A stretch of DNA of 33,002 nt from Syntrophomonas sp. UBA1368 (GTDB lineage Bacteria > Bacillota > Syntrophomonadia > Syntrophomonadales > Syntrophomonadaceae), in NCBI GenBank assembly GCA_002305965.1, contig DBRM01000047.1, positions 4,450 through 37,451 on the forward strand, read 5' to 3'. The notes under the pieces are model-generated. The model searched no databases, was not told where the DNA came from, and saw nothing but the letters and a program-made list of their open reading frames with translations. Made by a program: the position numbers and the translations under genes. Position 1 is the first letter of the stretch. Each line of letters starts with the position of its first letter. Below, piece by piece: positions 7,649-15,527 of the stretch.

Positions 7649-8629
7649 ATGTGGCTGAAATTGATCCGTAATCCGATCCTGTTTCAGGGACGCGGCAAGC
7701 GCCGGGCTTACTTTGAAGGATGGTATTACAAACAAGTGTCAAGTGATCTGGGCACTGCCATCTGTTTTATTCCGGGTATTAGTTATGAGCAGCGGGACCC
7801 GCATAGTTTTATTCAGGTGCTTGTTACCCGGGTTTCCGGCATTCCGCCGCAGACCAATATGAAATTTGAAAACTTCCGCTTTCCCTTGGAGGCCTTTGCC
7901 TGGCAGGATGAACCCTTTGCCATCAGAATCGGCGAAAATCATTTTTCAGCAACCGGCATAATGGTCAAACTTCCGGGTGAAGTACTTACAGTGCAAGGGG
8001 AGATGAGCTTCGGAGCCCTGCATAGTATAAAAACCAGCCTGCTTCATCCTAACATCATGGGGGTTTTTGGCTATATCCCCCGCATGGAGTGCTATCACGG
8101 CGTTATCAGCATGAATCACCATCTGGCAGGCAGTCTGGCGCTGGATGGGGAGGACATTTCATTTACAGGCGGCAAAGGCTACATCGAAAAAGATTGGGGC
8201 TCCTCTTTCCCTTCCTCCTATTGCTGGATACAAAGCAACCATTTTGATGATGCAGGCGCTTCTTTGATGTGTTCCATCGGGGAAATCCCTTTTATGGGCA
8301 GTCATTTTACCGGCTTTATTATTAATTTTTGCCTGGATGACCAGGAATACCGCTTTGCCAGTTACAACAAGAGCAGTCTTGAACTGCACGAATTTACCTC
8401 TGAAAAGGCCCGGCTAACCGTGAAGAGAAAAGACCTGATACTTACCATCAATGCCCAGGCCAAAACGGTTACCACAATCCATGCTCCTTATCTGGGTGCC
8501 ATGTCCGCTGCTATCAAGGAGGGGCTTTCGGGGTCTGTGACAGTAACTCTGAAAAAAAGCTCCGGTGAGATCTTATTTAAACAGACAGGCCAGCCATGCG
8601 GAATTGAGCTTATGCCGAATTGCAGATAG
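7649..8629 (+). CDS. Tocopherol cyclase family (lipocalin-like) protein
   Basis: This 326-residue protein has the family hallmarks RRAYFEGWYYKQ near the N-terminus (about 18-29) and GYIEKDWGSSFP in the middle, as in plant and cyanobacterial tocopherol cyclase VTE1. An anaerobic spore-former is unlikely to make tocopherol, so the bacterial relatives probably act on another lipid or quinone-like substrate, or only bind it. No signal peptide or membrane helix is seen. The ATG at 7649 has AGGAG nine bases upstream. It stands alone and converges on the methyltransferase gene. Confidence 0.85.
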   Translation: MWLKLIRNPILFQGRGKRRAYFEGWYYKQVSSDLGTAICFIPGISYEQRDPHSFIQVLVTRVSGIPPQTNMKFENFRFPLEAFAWQDEPFAIRIGENHFSATGIMVKLPGEVLTVQGEMSFGALHSIKTSLLHPNIMGVFGYIPRMECYHGVISMNHHLAGSLALDGEDISFTGGKGYIEKDWGSSFPSSYCWIQSNHFDDAGASLMCSIGEIPFMGSHFTGFIINFCLDDQEYRFASYNKSSLELHEFTSEKARLTVKRKDLILTINAQAKTVTTIHAPYLGAMSAAIKEGLSGSVTVTLKKSSGEILFKQTGQPCGIELMPNCR

Positions 8630-8666
8630 ATCTTGCTGCACAGGACTTCGTTGAGTAAGAGAAGCG

Positions 8667-8708
8667 GACAGGGAACAAGCATTAAGGGAAACCGCCTGCA
8701 TCCCTGTC
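8667..8708. terminator. Possible bidirectional terminator hairpin
   Basis: GACAGGGA (8667-8674) and TCCCTGTC (8701-8708) form a perfect 8-bp stem around a 26-base loop, just between convergent genes. CGTTTATTTTG follows on the + strand. The long loop makes this a weak case. Confidence 0.35.
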
Positions 8709-8712
8709 TCGT

Positions 8713-9396
8713 TTATTTTGTAAGGACGGCAGAACCGCCTGAATCGGTGAGGGGGAAGAAAGTAAGGCCGTTTTCGGCGCAATATTGTCTCACCGCTTCT
8801 TTGGCTCCTTTGAAAATATCCCGGTTATAATCATGGACAAACAGGTAGCCGCCTTTGCTTAGCCGGGGGTAAAAATATTTCAGCCCTTCATAAATGGGAT
8901 TATACAGATCGGCATCAATGGAGACAAAACAATATCGTTCATCTTCCAGTCCTTCTGCGGTATCCGGGAAGTAGCCGGCTTTCACGATACAGTTGGCGGG
9001 ATGTTTCATTTTACTCATGACGAGATCGATGCTTCCGGTCTTGAATCTTTGATTGTCCCGGGTATGATGGCCCCGGGCATGATCTGCCTGCAGGTCCCTT
9101 TTATCGAAACCGGAAAAGGTATCAAACAAGTACAGCTTACGATCGGGAAACACCTGATTGATATATTGGGCAAAATCTCCGGTGAATACGCCCAGCTCAG
9201 CAGCAGCACCCTGAACACCGGCTTCATATATCTCCTGGGCGGCCAGTTCCAAGGCTGAGGTACGGATATAATCGTTTTTGATTAAAAACTCCAGAGGAAC
9301 CCGGCGTTCCCTGCCCAGACCGGTAATGTCACGCACGATGACTTTTTGCCTCTTCAGCAGTGCCGCTTCCAGTTGCTGCATTAAAAATTTTTTCAA
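8713..9396 (-). CDS. TylF/MycF-type class I SAM methyltransferase
   Basis: This 227-residue enzyme resembles the TylF (macrocin O-methyltransferase) family, which methylates sugar hydroxyls. Evidence: AAELGVFTGDFA (SAM motif I, about 65-76), YLFDTFSGFD (89-98), SIDADLYNPIYEGLKYFYP-like motif and GGYLFVHDYN. The start is TTG at 9396, supported by GGAGGAGG eight bases upstream; an ATG six codons in has no such site. Such enzymes usually act on nucleotide-sugars or glycans, consistent with surface-glycan genes elsewhere in the window. Its ribosome binding site adjoins the truncated acyltransferase copy at 9415-9491, so the gene sits at a recombination joint. Confidence 0.85.
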   Translation of the reverse strand: MKKFLMQQLEAALLKRQKVIVRDITGLGRERRVPLEFLIKNDYIRTSALELAAQEIYEAGVQGAAAELGVFTGDFAQYINQVFPDRKLYLFDTFSGFDKRDLQADHARGHHTRDNQRFKTGSIDLVMSKMKHPANCIVKAGYFPDTAEGLEDERYCFVSIDADLYNPIYEGLKYFYPRLSKGGYLFVHDYNRDIFKGAKEAVRQYCAENGLTFFPLTDSGGSAVLTK

Positions 9397-9414
9397 AACT
9401 TATTCCTCCTCCGG

Positions 9415-9491
9415 CTGTAGTTGCTGCGAATCGCATGATCCCCAGTTCCTGAATACGTCTGGTTTCGTGAAGACTGATTCCTCCCGGGTTT
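9415..9491 (-). pseudogene. Truncated start of a second acyltransferase-3 gene
   Basis: On the minus strand this stretch repeats the ribosome site and first ~22 codons of the acyltransferase at 5730-6779. CCGGGAGGAATC leads into codons reading HETRRIQELGIMRFAATTA, against NENRRIQDLDIMRVAATAA in the intact gene. The initiating TTG is changed to CTT. Similarity ends at ACAGCC, where the GGAGGAGG site of the TylF-type methyltransferase begins. The remaining ~325 codons are absent. It is a dead fragment left by duplication or recombination. Confidence 0.8.
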
Positions 9492-9520
9492 GCTGCCCCT
9501 TTCAAAGGCATTTGATCTAA

Positions 9521-10663
9521 TTAGCCGAACATGGCCAACAGAAAACCTGCAGCTACTGCGGAGCCAATCACACCGGCCACATTGGGCCCCATGGCATGCA
9601 TGAGCAGGAAATTTTCGGGATTGGCTTTTTGCCCTTCTATCTGTGATACCCGGGCTGCCATCGGTACAGCAGAAACACCGGCTGAACCGATCAAAGGATT
9701 GACTTTGCCGCCGGTGACCAGGTACATCAGTTTGCCCAGCAGCAAACCGCCGATAGTACTGAAGATAAACGCCAATAATCCCAGGGCTATTATTTTCAGG
9801 GTCTCAGGCCGCAGGAAAATGTCGGCAACAGCCGTTGCCCCCACCGTGGTTCCCAGAAAAATAGTAACGATATTGATTAATGCGTTTTGCGCAGTCTCAT
9901 TTAACCGCTCCACTACTCCGGATTCCCGGAAAAGGTTGCCCAGCATCAGCATACCGATCAGCGGGGCTACAGATGGGAGCAGCATGCAGACCACCACGGT
10001 TACGATGACGGGAAAGACGATTTTTTCCAATTTGGAAACTTCCCGGAGTTGTTCCATTTTGGTTTCTCTTTCTTTTTTGGTGGTCAAGAGGCGCATAAAA
10101 GGCGGCTGGATCAAAGGGATCAAGGCCATATATGAATAGGCGGCAATAGCGATGGCCGGCAGCAGCTCAGGAGCCAGTTTGGAAGTAAGGAAGATGGCGG
10201 TAGGCCCGTCGGCACCGCCGATAATACCGATAGATGCCGCTTCATTAGGCGCAAAACCCAGGGCAATGGCGACAATAAAGGCGATATATATGCCCAGCTG
10301 GGCGGCAGCACCCAAAAACAAACTGGAAGGCCGGGCGATCAGCGGGCCAAAATCAGTCATGGCGCCGATACCCAGGAAAATCAGTGAGGGATAAATGCCC
10401 AGTTTGACGCCCTGGTACAAATAGTAAAGCAATCCGCCGACGGCATTCTCTGTGGGAGGCGACATCAACCCGGCCAGGGGCAGATTGGCCAGCAATACGC
10501 CGAAGGCGATGGGCAGCAGTAATAGCGGCTCATATTTTTTGACGATTGCCAAATATATTAGGACACAGGCCACTGCGATCATCAGTGCTTCCTGCCAGGT
10601 CATGACCGCAAAGGCGGAGGTATTCCATATTTTCAACATGGTTTCATAAAAAGAAAATGACAT
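9521..10663 (-). CDS. oadB: Na+-translocating decarboxylase, beta subunit
   Basis: This 380-residue integral membrane subunit carries out carboxybiotin decarboxylation coupled to Na+ export. About nine hydrophobic helices are visible. Family signatures are GGADGPTAIF with the essential Asp152 and, late in the chain, NPLIGSAGVSAVPMAAR. Length is typical (about 375-430). The same subunit type serves oxaloacetate, methylmalonyl-CoA and glutaconyl-CoA decarboxylases; the oxaloacetate-type alpha subunit in this operon decides the name. The ATG at 10663 follows GGAGGG and lies 11 bases after the biotin-carrier stop. It is the last gene of the operon. Confidence 0.93.
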   Translation of the reverse strand: MSFSFYETMLKIWNTSAFAVMTWQEALMIAVACVLIYLAIVKKYEPLLLLPIAFGVLLANLPLAGLMSPPTENAVGGLLYYLYQGVKLGIYPSLIFLGIGAMTDFGPLIARPSSLFLGAAAQLGIYIAFIVAIALGFAPNEAASIGIIGGADGPTAIFLTSKLAPELLPAIAIAAYSYMALIPLIQPPFMRLLTTKKERETKMEQLREVSKLEKIVFPVIVTVVVCMLLPSVAPLIGMLMLGNLFRESGVVERLNETAQNALINIVTIFLGTTVGATAVADIFLRPETLKIIALGLLAFIFSTIGGLLLGKLMYLVTGGKVNPLIGSAGVSAVPMAARVSQIEGQKANPENFLLMHAMGPNVAGVIGSAVAAGFLLAMFG

Positions 10664-10674
10664 TGTGACCCTCC

Positions 10675-11073
10675 TTACTGTTGTAGCGCAAGAAGGATGT
10701 CACCGGTTGATACAGACATACCTTTCGCAACAATGATTTGGGATACGATGGCATCCCGTGGAGCAACGATTTCGTTTTCCATTTTCATTGCTTCCAGCAC
10801 CACCAGGACCTGGCCTTTTTTTACGTAGGCACCCGGCGTTACATTTACAGAAACGATAATCCCCGGCATCGGGGCTTTCAGCAGTTCACCCTCCACCATA
10901 TCGGTATGGACCGGAAGAACCGGAGCCGCCGGTGCAGCAGGTGCAGCAGATTCTGCCGGAGTATATGTGGCTACAGGAGCTTCCACTGTTTGGGTAGTCC
11001 GCACGATATGGGCTTTGCCCCTTTCCACTTCCACTTCATAGTTTTTATTATTTATGGTCACAATATATTTCAT
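10675..11073 (-). CDS. Biotin carboxyl carrier subunit of the Na+ decarboxylase
   Basis: This 132-residue protein has a short N-terminal beta region and an Ala/Pro-rich flexible linker (about 31-56). A C-terminal biotinyl domain follows with the EAMKMENE motif, where Lys97 carries biotin. It shuttles the carboxyl group from the alpha subunit to the beta subunit. In many oxaloacetate decarboxylases this domain is fused to the alpha subunit; here it is separate, as in methylmalonyl-CoA and glutaconyl-CoA decarboxylases (MmdC/GcdC). The ATG at 11073 follows GGGGAGAAGAA. It is 21 bases after oadG. Confidence 0.93.
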   Translation of the reverse strand: MKYIVTINNKNYEVEVERGKAHIVRTTQTVEAPVATYTPAESAAPAAPAAPVLPVHTDMVEGELLKAPMPGIIVSVNVTPGAYVKKGQVLVVLEAMKMENEIVAPRDAIVSQIIVAKGMSVSTGDILLALQQ

Positions 11074-11094
11074 TTCTTCTCCCCCTGTATCAGG

Positions 11095-11430
11095 CTAATT
11101 TATCTGGTCAATGGCTTTTATTTTTTTAAATTGTAATTCAGACAAAGGAATTTGTGTTTCATCGCTGATGATGGCCATGATCATGGCCGCGGTCTTTTCA
11201 TCCACGCCGATCAGTTTTAGCTCACCGGCGGTCCAGCCTTGATCAGCTTCCTCCGGCTGGTCTTCGACGGGTATTATGGTGTGGCTGGCCTCTGCATTGC
11301 GCTGCTGATAAGCTGTGATATATCCTAATATGATCGATTGGATATGAATAAGGAAGCTCAGCAGTATCAGCACCAGGAAGACTACGAACAGACCCAGTAC
11401 GGATACCAGCAAACTATCTGCAATAGACAT
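11095..11430 (-). CDS. oadG: OadG-like gamma/delta subunit of the Na+ decarboxylase
   Basis: This 111-residue protein has one N-terminal membrane helix (about 6-35) followed by a charged, variable region and a soluble tail, the layout of OadG/MmdD assembly subunits. These hold the alpha subunit on the membrane beta subunit. The tail (ELKLIGVDEKTAAMIMAIIS) resembles the C-terminal region found in clostridial members. The ATG at 11430 follows GAGGG. It lies 12 bases after oadA and 21 before the carrier gene, so translation is probably coupled. Confidence 0.82.
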   Translation of the reverse strand: MSIADSLLVSVLGLFVVFLVLILLSFLIHIQSIILGYITAYQQRNAEASHTIIPVEDQPEEADQGWTAGELKLIGVDEKTAAMIMAIISDETQIPLSELQFKKIKAIDQIN

Positions 11431-11442
11431 AGATACCCTCCT

Positions 11443-12819
11443 TTACACTCGCTTGATGGCGTAATTGACTTTAACGGCAGCTCTATCTTCCCGTTCCCTG
11501 AAGAATTTCTCAGCAATTTGCGGAAAAGCGATATAAGAAAGTACGTCTTCATCGTTTTCAGCTAATGTACCTAACATTTGCTTGGTTTTTTCAAATTCAG
11601 GTTCCAGATTATCAGCATATCTGCCGGTAATGGGCTGATCATCCCCCAGTACCCGTTTAACCAGTTCCTGATTTAGCTCACCTGGGGCTTTGCCGTATTC
11701 GCCTCTTAAATAGGATTTCAACTCATTGGAAATGTTGCTGTATCTTTCGCCGTACAATACATTGATCGTAGCCTGTACTCCAACAATTTGACTCATAGGT
11801 GTCACCAGCGGCGGATAGCCCAAATCCTGTCTAACCACCGGTACTTCCTGCAATACTTCCTGCAAACGGTCTAAAGCATTCTGCTGTTTAAGCTGGGAGA
11901 TCAGATTGGACAGCATTCCTCCCGGTACCTGATATACCAGAGCATCGGTATCGGAACCGAGCACATAATGCTCCAAAATACCTGATTGAACGAATTTTTC
12001 TTTGATCGGTTTGAAGAAATCATTTATTTCCTTGAGCACAGACACATCAAGTCCGGTATCATAACCTGCCTGCTTCAAGGCATAATGCAGGGCTTCTGTG
12101 GCGGGTTGTGAGGTGCCGCCTGAAAAGCTGGAAATGGCAGTATCGATGCAGTCACATCCTGCTTCTATCGCCTTGTAACAAGTTATGGGGCCCAGTCCGG
12201 TAGTGGAATGGGTATGCAAAATGACCGGCTTGCTCACCGTATCTTTGAAGGCCCGGATCATATCATAGGCATCCTGGGGACCCAGGATCCCTGACATGTC
12301 TTTGATGCAGATGGAATCAGCGCCCATTTCCTCCAGCTGTTTGGCCAGTTTAACATAGTTATCAAGATTATGGATCGGGCTGATGGTATAACATATGGCT
12401 CCCTGTGCATGACCGCCGCTTCGTTTGGTCTGATCCATGGCGACTTCGATATTCCTGAAATCATTTAAAGCATCAAAGATCCTGATGATATCAATGCCAT
12501 TTTTAATAGAAAGGTCGACGAATTTCCGCACTACATCATCGGGATAATGCTTGTAACCCAGCAGATTCTGTCCCCTTAACAGCATCTGCAGCTTGGTCTT
12601 CGGCATTTTTGCTTTAATTTGTCGCAGCCGTTCCCAGGGATCCTCGCTTAAGAACCGGAGACAGGAATCAAAAGTAGCCCCTCCCCAGCATTCCACTGAA
12701 TAATATCCGGCATTATCAATTTTCTCCAGGATCGGTGCAAAATCACTAAATGGCAGCCTGGTTGCGATCAAAGATTGGTTGCCGTCTCGTAAAACCGTTT
12801 CGGTAATTCTGACCTTCAT
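11443..12819 (-). CDS. oadA: Carboxyltransferase (alpha) subunit, oxaloacetate decarboxylase / PycB type
   Basis: This 458-residue enzyme transfers CO2 between oxaloacetate (or pyruvate) and biotin. It has the HMGL-like barrel start ETVLRDGNQS (Asp12 a metal ligand), the CIKDMSG motif with active-site Lys173, and HTHSTTG with metal ligands His202 and His204. The conserved carboxylase extension (YPPLVTPMSQIVG region) follows. It ends before any biotin domain, consistent with the separate carrier gene. It heads the operon oadA-oadG-carrier-oadB. No biotin carboxylase gene lies next to it, which supports decarboxylation with Na+ pumping over pyruvate carboxylation. Confidence 0.92.
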   Translation of the reverse strand: MKVRITETVLRDGNQSLIATRLPFSDFAPILEKIDNAGYYSVECWGGATFDSCLRFLSEDPWERLRQIKAKMPKTKLQMLLRGQNLLGYKHYPDDVVRKFVDLSIKNGIDIIRIFDALNDFRNIEVAMDQTKRSGGHAQGAICYTISPIHNLDNYVKLAKQLEEMGADSICIKDMSGILGPQDAYDMIRAFKDTVSKPVILHTHSTTGLGPITCYKAIEAGCDCIDTAISSFSGGTSQPATEALHYALKQAGYDTGLDVSVLKEINDFFKPIKEKFVQSGILEHYVLGSDTDALVYQVPGGMLSNLISQLKQQNALDRLQEVLQEVPVVRQDLGYPPLVTPMSQIVGVQATINVLYGERYSNISNELKSYLRGEYGKAPGELNQELVKRVLGDDQPITGRYADNLEPEFEKTKQMLGTLAENDEDVLSYIAFPQIAEKFFREREDRAAVKVNYAIKRV

Positions 12820-12888
12820 AACTTCACTCCGTTCATCATATTGTATTTATTCAGGCGTAATTGCCGATTTTTTTAATGTATAACATAA

Positions 12889-12917
12889 ATTCTAGCAATA
12901 TATTGGCACATTGTCAT
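12889..12917 (-). promoter_or_regulatory. Candidate sigma-A promoter of the oad operon
   Basis: On the minus strand ATGACA (12917-12912) and TAGAAT (12894-12889) are 17 bases apart, about 70 bases before the oadA start. Each matches five of six consensus bases. Confidence 0.5.
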
Positions 12918-12939
12918 GGTATACAGGTAAGTATACACA

Positions 12940-12975
12940 GTGAGGAGGGAGTTGACTAGTGGTTAGTTGATTAGG
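12940..12975. repeat. Short GTGAGGAGGG / GGTTAGTTG repeat fragment
   Basis: GTGAGGAGGGAGTTGACTAGTGG and TTAGTTGATTAGGGG are degenerate pieces of the composite intergenic repeat. They lie between the oad promoter region and the end of the GNAT gene. Confidence 0.6.
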
Positions 12976-12985
12976 GGAGCGGAAA

Positions 12986-13579
12986 CTATATCATCTGTTC
13001 AGCTTTTTTAAGCACCTGCCGGAACTGGTCTGTTGCGGCAATCTCTCCGATCGGTTTGGGGGGTTGGGGGGAATCGGGCTGTTGATTGAGTTTTAATCCA
13101 TACCATTTGATATCAAGCCAATGGTCAAACTTAAATCCGATCCTGGCAAAGACCCCAATAGTTTCAAAACCGAAGGCTTCATGAAGACTTTCGCTTTTTA
13201 CATTAGGGACCGTAACTATAGCATAGACATTGTAAAAGCCCTGTAGTTTTAATAATTCGAACAAAGCAGTGTATAGTGCTTGGCCAATTTTTTGCCGGTG
13301 ATACCGGGGATCAACATAAACCGAACATGTCACGGACCAGTTATAGGCTTCCCGCTCGTTGAAAGCAGCCGCGTAAGCATAGCCGATGATATGCCCATCT
13401 GTTTCACATACCAGCCAGGGATATTTTTGCAAAGTACTTTTGACTCTGGAGCGAAATTCTTCTTCGCTGGGGATTTTGCATTCAAAAGTGATAGTGGTAT
13501 CGGTTATATAAGGTGCGTACACCTGCAATATGCCGGCGGCATCTTCTGCTGTGGCCAGCCGGATCGTTTTTGGCTTCAA
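12986..13579 (-). CDS. GNAT N-acetyltransferase, phosphinothricin-acetyltransferase-like
   Basis: This 197-residue protein matches the Pat/MnaT-like branch of GNAT acetyltransferases. It opens IRLATAEDAAGILQVYAPYI, has TFECKIPSEEEF, the acetyl-CoA loop HRQKIGQAL, and SLHEAFGFETIGVF. Relatives acetylate small amines such as phosphinothricin, methionine sulfoximine or amino acids. The start is TTG at 13579 with GGGAGGT upstream. About 20 extra residues at the C-terminus (QQPDSPQPPKPIGEI...) are unlike the family. It is divergent from the secreted unknown protein. Confidence 0.85.
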   Translation of the reverse strand: MKPKTIRLATAEDAAGILQVYAPYITDTTITFECKIPSEEEFRSRVKSTLQKYPWLVCETDGHIIGYAYAAAFNEREAYNWSVTCSVYVDPRYHRQKIGQALYTALFELLKLQGFYNVYAIVTVPNVKSESLHEAFGFETIGVFARIGFKFDHWLDIKWYGLKLNQQPDSPQPPKPIGEIAATDQFRQVLKKAEQMI

Positions 13580-13686
13580 TCTATGTACCTCCCTGCTTCA
13601 GTGGGTGTTTCTTTCACAATTTCTAAAATAGCATAAAGTATATCATTATGGCAACGGGAGCCCAGTCATAAGGAGGAATTATCTGT

Positions 13687-14331
13687 TTGCGGAAGAACTT
13701 AGATATATTACGAGTAAGGCGGATGATGCCAGTGAACAATTTTCGCAAGTTATTACTGATCGGATATATTGTGGCAGCCTTTTTAATAGTCAATGCCGTA
13801 ATGGCTAATGAACCTTACCGTGGCCATATTCCTGATCCGGTACAGACGGATCTTGCAGAGCACAAGACAGAGACCGTCTCCGGCGAAGAGGGAGACGTGG
13901 AACTGACCTTGCTGGCTGAATATGTGGTTGAAGGGGTGGTGAAAGGGACGAAGAAGTATGCTGACTATCCATCCCAGGTAGCCAAATATGATTTTGCTTT
14001 GGCCTGGGGGGATCTGAATAAGAGCGAGATCGATGAACATATCAAGTACTCCCAGAGCGGGCGATGGTGCCATTATCAATTTTCTCCCGAATGCCACGTA
14101 GATCAGCAATACATTTCCACTCACTCTGCCAATGTACATTTGATCCACCAGAATCAGGAGATACTGCGTCAAATCAAAAAAGTACGAAAAAATGATCATG
14201 TACAGCTGGGAGGATATCTGGTGGAAGTCCATTTCAAGGACGGCCCCTGGAAATCCAGCCTCACCAGAACCGACACCGGCAACGGCGCCTGCGAAATCAT
14301 GTATGTGACCAGGGTGACGGTCAAATCGTGA
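13687..14331 (+). CDS. Secreted protein of unknown function
   Basis: This 214-residue protein has a hydrophobic segment (about 24-41: LLLIGYIVAAFLIVNAVM) that looks like an uncleaved anchor or signal peptide, ending near MANEP. The rest is hydrophilic with FALAWGDLN, YSQSGRWCHYQF, THSANVHLIHQN and VQLGGYLVEV. These read like conserved motifs of an uncharacterised bacterial family that I cannot name. It carries two closely placed Cys (Cys130ish and Cys137ish). AAGGAGG precedes TTG 13687 by about 11 bases; ATG 13723 is an alternative start but lacks a site. Its TGA stop is made by the first bases of the repeat at 14328. Confidence 0.7.
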   Translation: MRKNLDILRVRRMMPVNNFRKLLLIGYIVAAFLIVNAVMANEPYRGHIPDPVQTDLAEHKTETVSGEEGDVELTLLAEYVVEGVVKGTKKYADYPSQVAKYDFALAWGDLNKSEIDEHIKYSQSGRWCHYQFSPECHVDQQYISTHSANVHLIHQNQEILRQIKKVRKNDHVQLGGYLVEVHFKDGPWKSSLTRTDTGNGACEIMYVTRVTVKS

Positions 14332-14716
14332 GGAGTGAGGGGTGAGGAGTGAGGGGACAGGGGCTAGGAACTAGGGGCTAAGGGTTAGGAGAGAGTTGGA
14401 AAGCAGAAAGTTGAAAGTTGGAACCAAGCGAAGGCTGAGCCATAGCAAGTCAATGACCAAACAACAGAAGTGGCCCACATAGTGCGCCTCTTTTCCAGTG
14501 CGACCCTTGCCTTTACCTCTTTTCCTCCACACAAGGATATACTCCTGCGCTGGGATCGACGTCTCACGTCTTACACCTTTCCAACTTAATATTTCATGGC
14601 CTCGCAGGCTCGCCGGTAAGGTGCGGGCGTTCACTGATCACCTCTACAACCCAAGGAGCGTGGTTTCTCCTAACGCTTTACTCCTAGCCCCTAACCCCTC
14701 ACTCCTCATTCCTCAC
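14328..14716. repeat. Composite intergenic repeat copy B with inverted ends
   Basis: The element starts GTGAGGAGTGAGGGGTGAGG plus GGGGCTAGG and GGGTTAGGA blocks. It ends with their inverted counterparts (TCCTAAC, CTAGCCCCTAACCCCTC, ACTCCTCATTCCTCAC). Inside is the shared core (GAAAGTTGGAACCAAGCGAA, then GGCTGAGCCATAGCAAG and CCAAACAACAGAAG) and a decayed version of the GC-rich hairpin of copy E. It fills most of the 500-base gap before the response regulator. No gene is supported inside it. Confidence 0.85.
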
Positions 14717-14719
14717 GAA

Positions 14720-14760
14720 TTCATAATTTCTTAAGAATTGTGACAGTGGTATCGTAAGAT
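14720..14760 (+). promoter_or_regulatory. Possible promoter and direct repeat before the response regulator
   Basis: TTCATA (14720-14725) and TTAAGA (14731-14736) are 11 bases apart. TTAAGA is followed after 18 bases by TAAGAT (14755-14760). This layout resembles the stronger TTCATA repeat array at 20305-20332, hinting at shared or auto-regulation by an OmpR-type regulator. The match is weak. Confidence 0.3.
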
Positions 14761-14840
14761 TTGCCTGATATCATTACCCCAGGATCAAGAAAAGGGGTGT
14801 GATATAATTTGTTTGACTTGATTTATGGGAGTGATTCGTC

Positions 14841-15527
14841 ATAAATATTTTAGTTTGTGATGACGACAGGGAAATAGTTGAAGCCATCAGGATCTATCTG
14901 GAAAATGAGGGCTATCATGTTTTCAAAGCCTATAACGGACGTGAGGCTCTTGCCATACTGAATGAAAACGAGGTCCACCTAGTGATCATGGATGTAATGA
15001 TGCCGGAAATGGACGGCATCCGGGCAACGGTGAAGCTCAGGCAGGAGAGTGCTATTCCGGTGATCATGCTGTCGGCCAAGTCTGAGGACACTGACAAGAT
15101 TCTGGGGCTGAATATGGGGGCGGATGACTATGTGACCAAGCCATTTAACCCCCTGGAACTGATCGCCCGGGTCAAGTCCCAGCTGCGCAGATATACCACT
15201 CTGGGCAGTCTGGAGGTCAATGACCGGGTCTATAAAACCGGAGGCCTGGTGATCGATGATGAATGCAAACTGGTAACAGTCGACGGGGAAGAAGTCAAAC
15301 TTACCCCGGTGCAATACAAGATCCTGAAACTTTTGACGGCGAACGCCGGCCGGGTGTTTTCCATTGATGATATCTATGAAAAGGTTTGGAATGAAGCAGC
15401 TTATAGCGCAGAGAACACCGTGGCTGTCCACATCAGAAGGATCAGGGAGAAAATTGAAATCAACCCGAAAGAACCAAAATATTTGAAGGTGGTGTGGGGC
15501 ATTGGATATAAAGTGGAAAAAATTTAG
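14841..15527 (+). CDS. OmpR/VanR-type response regulator with apparent AUA start
   Basis: This is a complete 228-residue regulator. The receiver domain has the acidic pair Asp7/Asp8, phospho-acceptor Asp51 (VIMDVMMP), Ser78 and Lys100 (VTKPFNP). A winged-helix DNA-binding domain (about 132-228) contains LTPVQYKILKLL and VAVHIRRIREKI and ends VVWGIGYKVEKI, all very like VanR. An in-frame TGA at 14832 and the lack of any ATG, GTG or TTG before 14976 leave no standard start that keeps the receiver intact. ATA at 14841, giving (M)NILVCDDD, has GGGAGTG seven bases upstream and is aligned exactly where VanR-like proteins start. A start-codon mutation or sequencing error is possible. The kinase gene overlaps by 26 bases. 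Confidence 0.85.
   Translation: MNILVCDDDREIVEAIRIYLENEGYHVFKAYNGREALAILNENEVHLVIMDVMMPEMDGIRATVKLRQESAIPVIMLSAKSEDTDKILGLNMGADDYVTKPFNPLELIARVKSQLRRYTTLGSLEVNDRVYKTGGLVIDDECKLVTVDGEEVKLTPVQYKILKLLTANAGRVFSIDDIYEKVWNEAAYSAENTVAVHIRRIREKIEINPKEPKYLKVVWGIGYKVEKI

Noticed and set aside
9531..10139. A 202-codon open frame on the + strand opposite oadB
   Set aside because: It is the antisense shadow of a strongly conserved membrane subunit, is rich in Pro/Ser/Thr/Ile, lacks a ribosome site, and shows no family motif.
14371..14734. Open frames on both strands inside repeat copy B
   Set aside because: They are translations of purine-rich repeats and the core, which recur in different frames in other copies; no ribosome sites.
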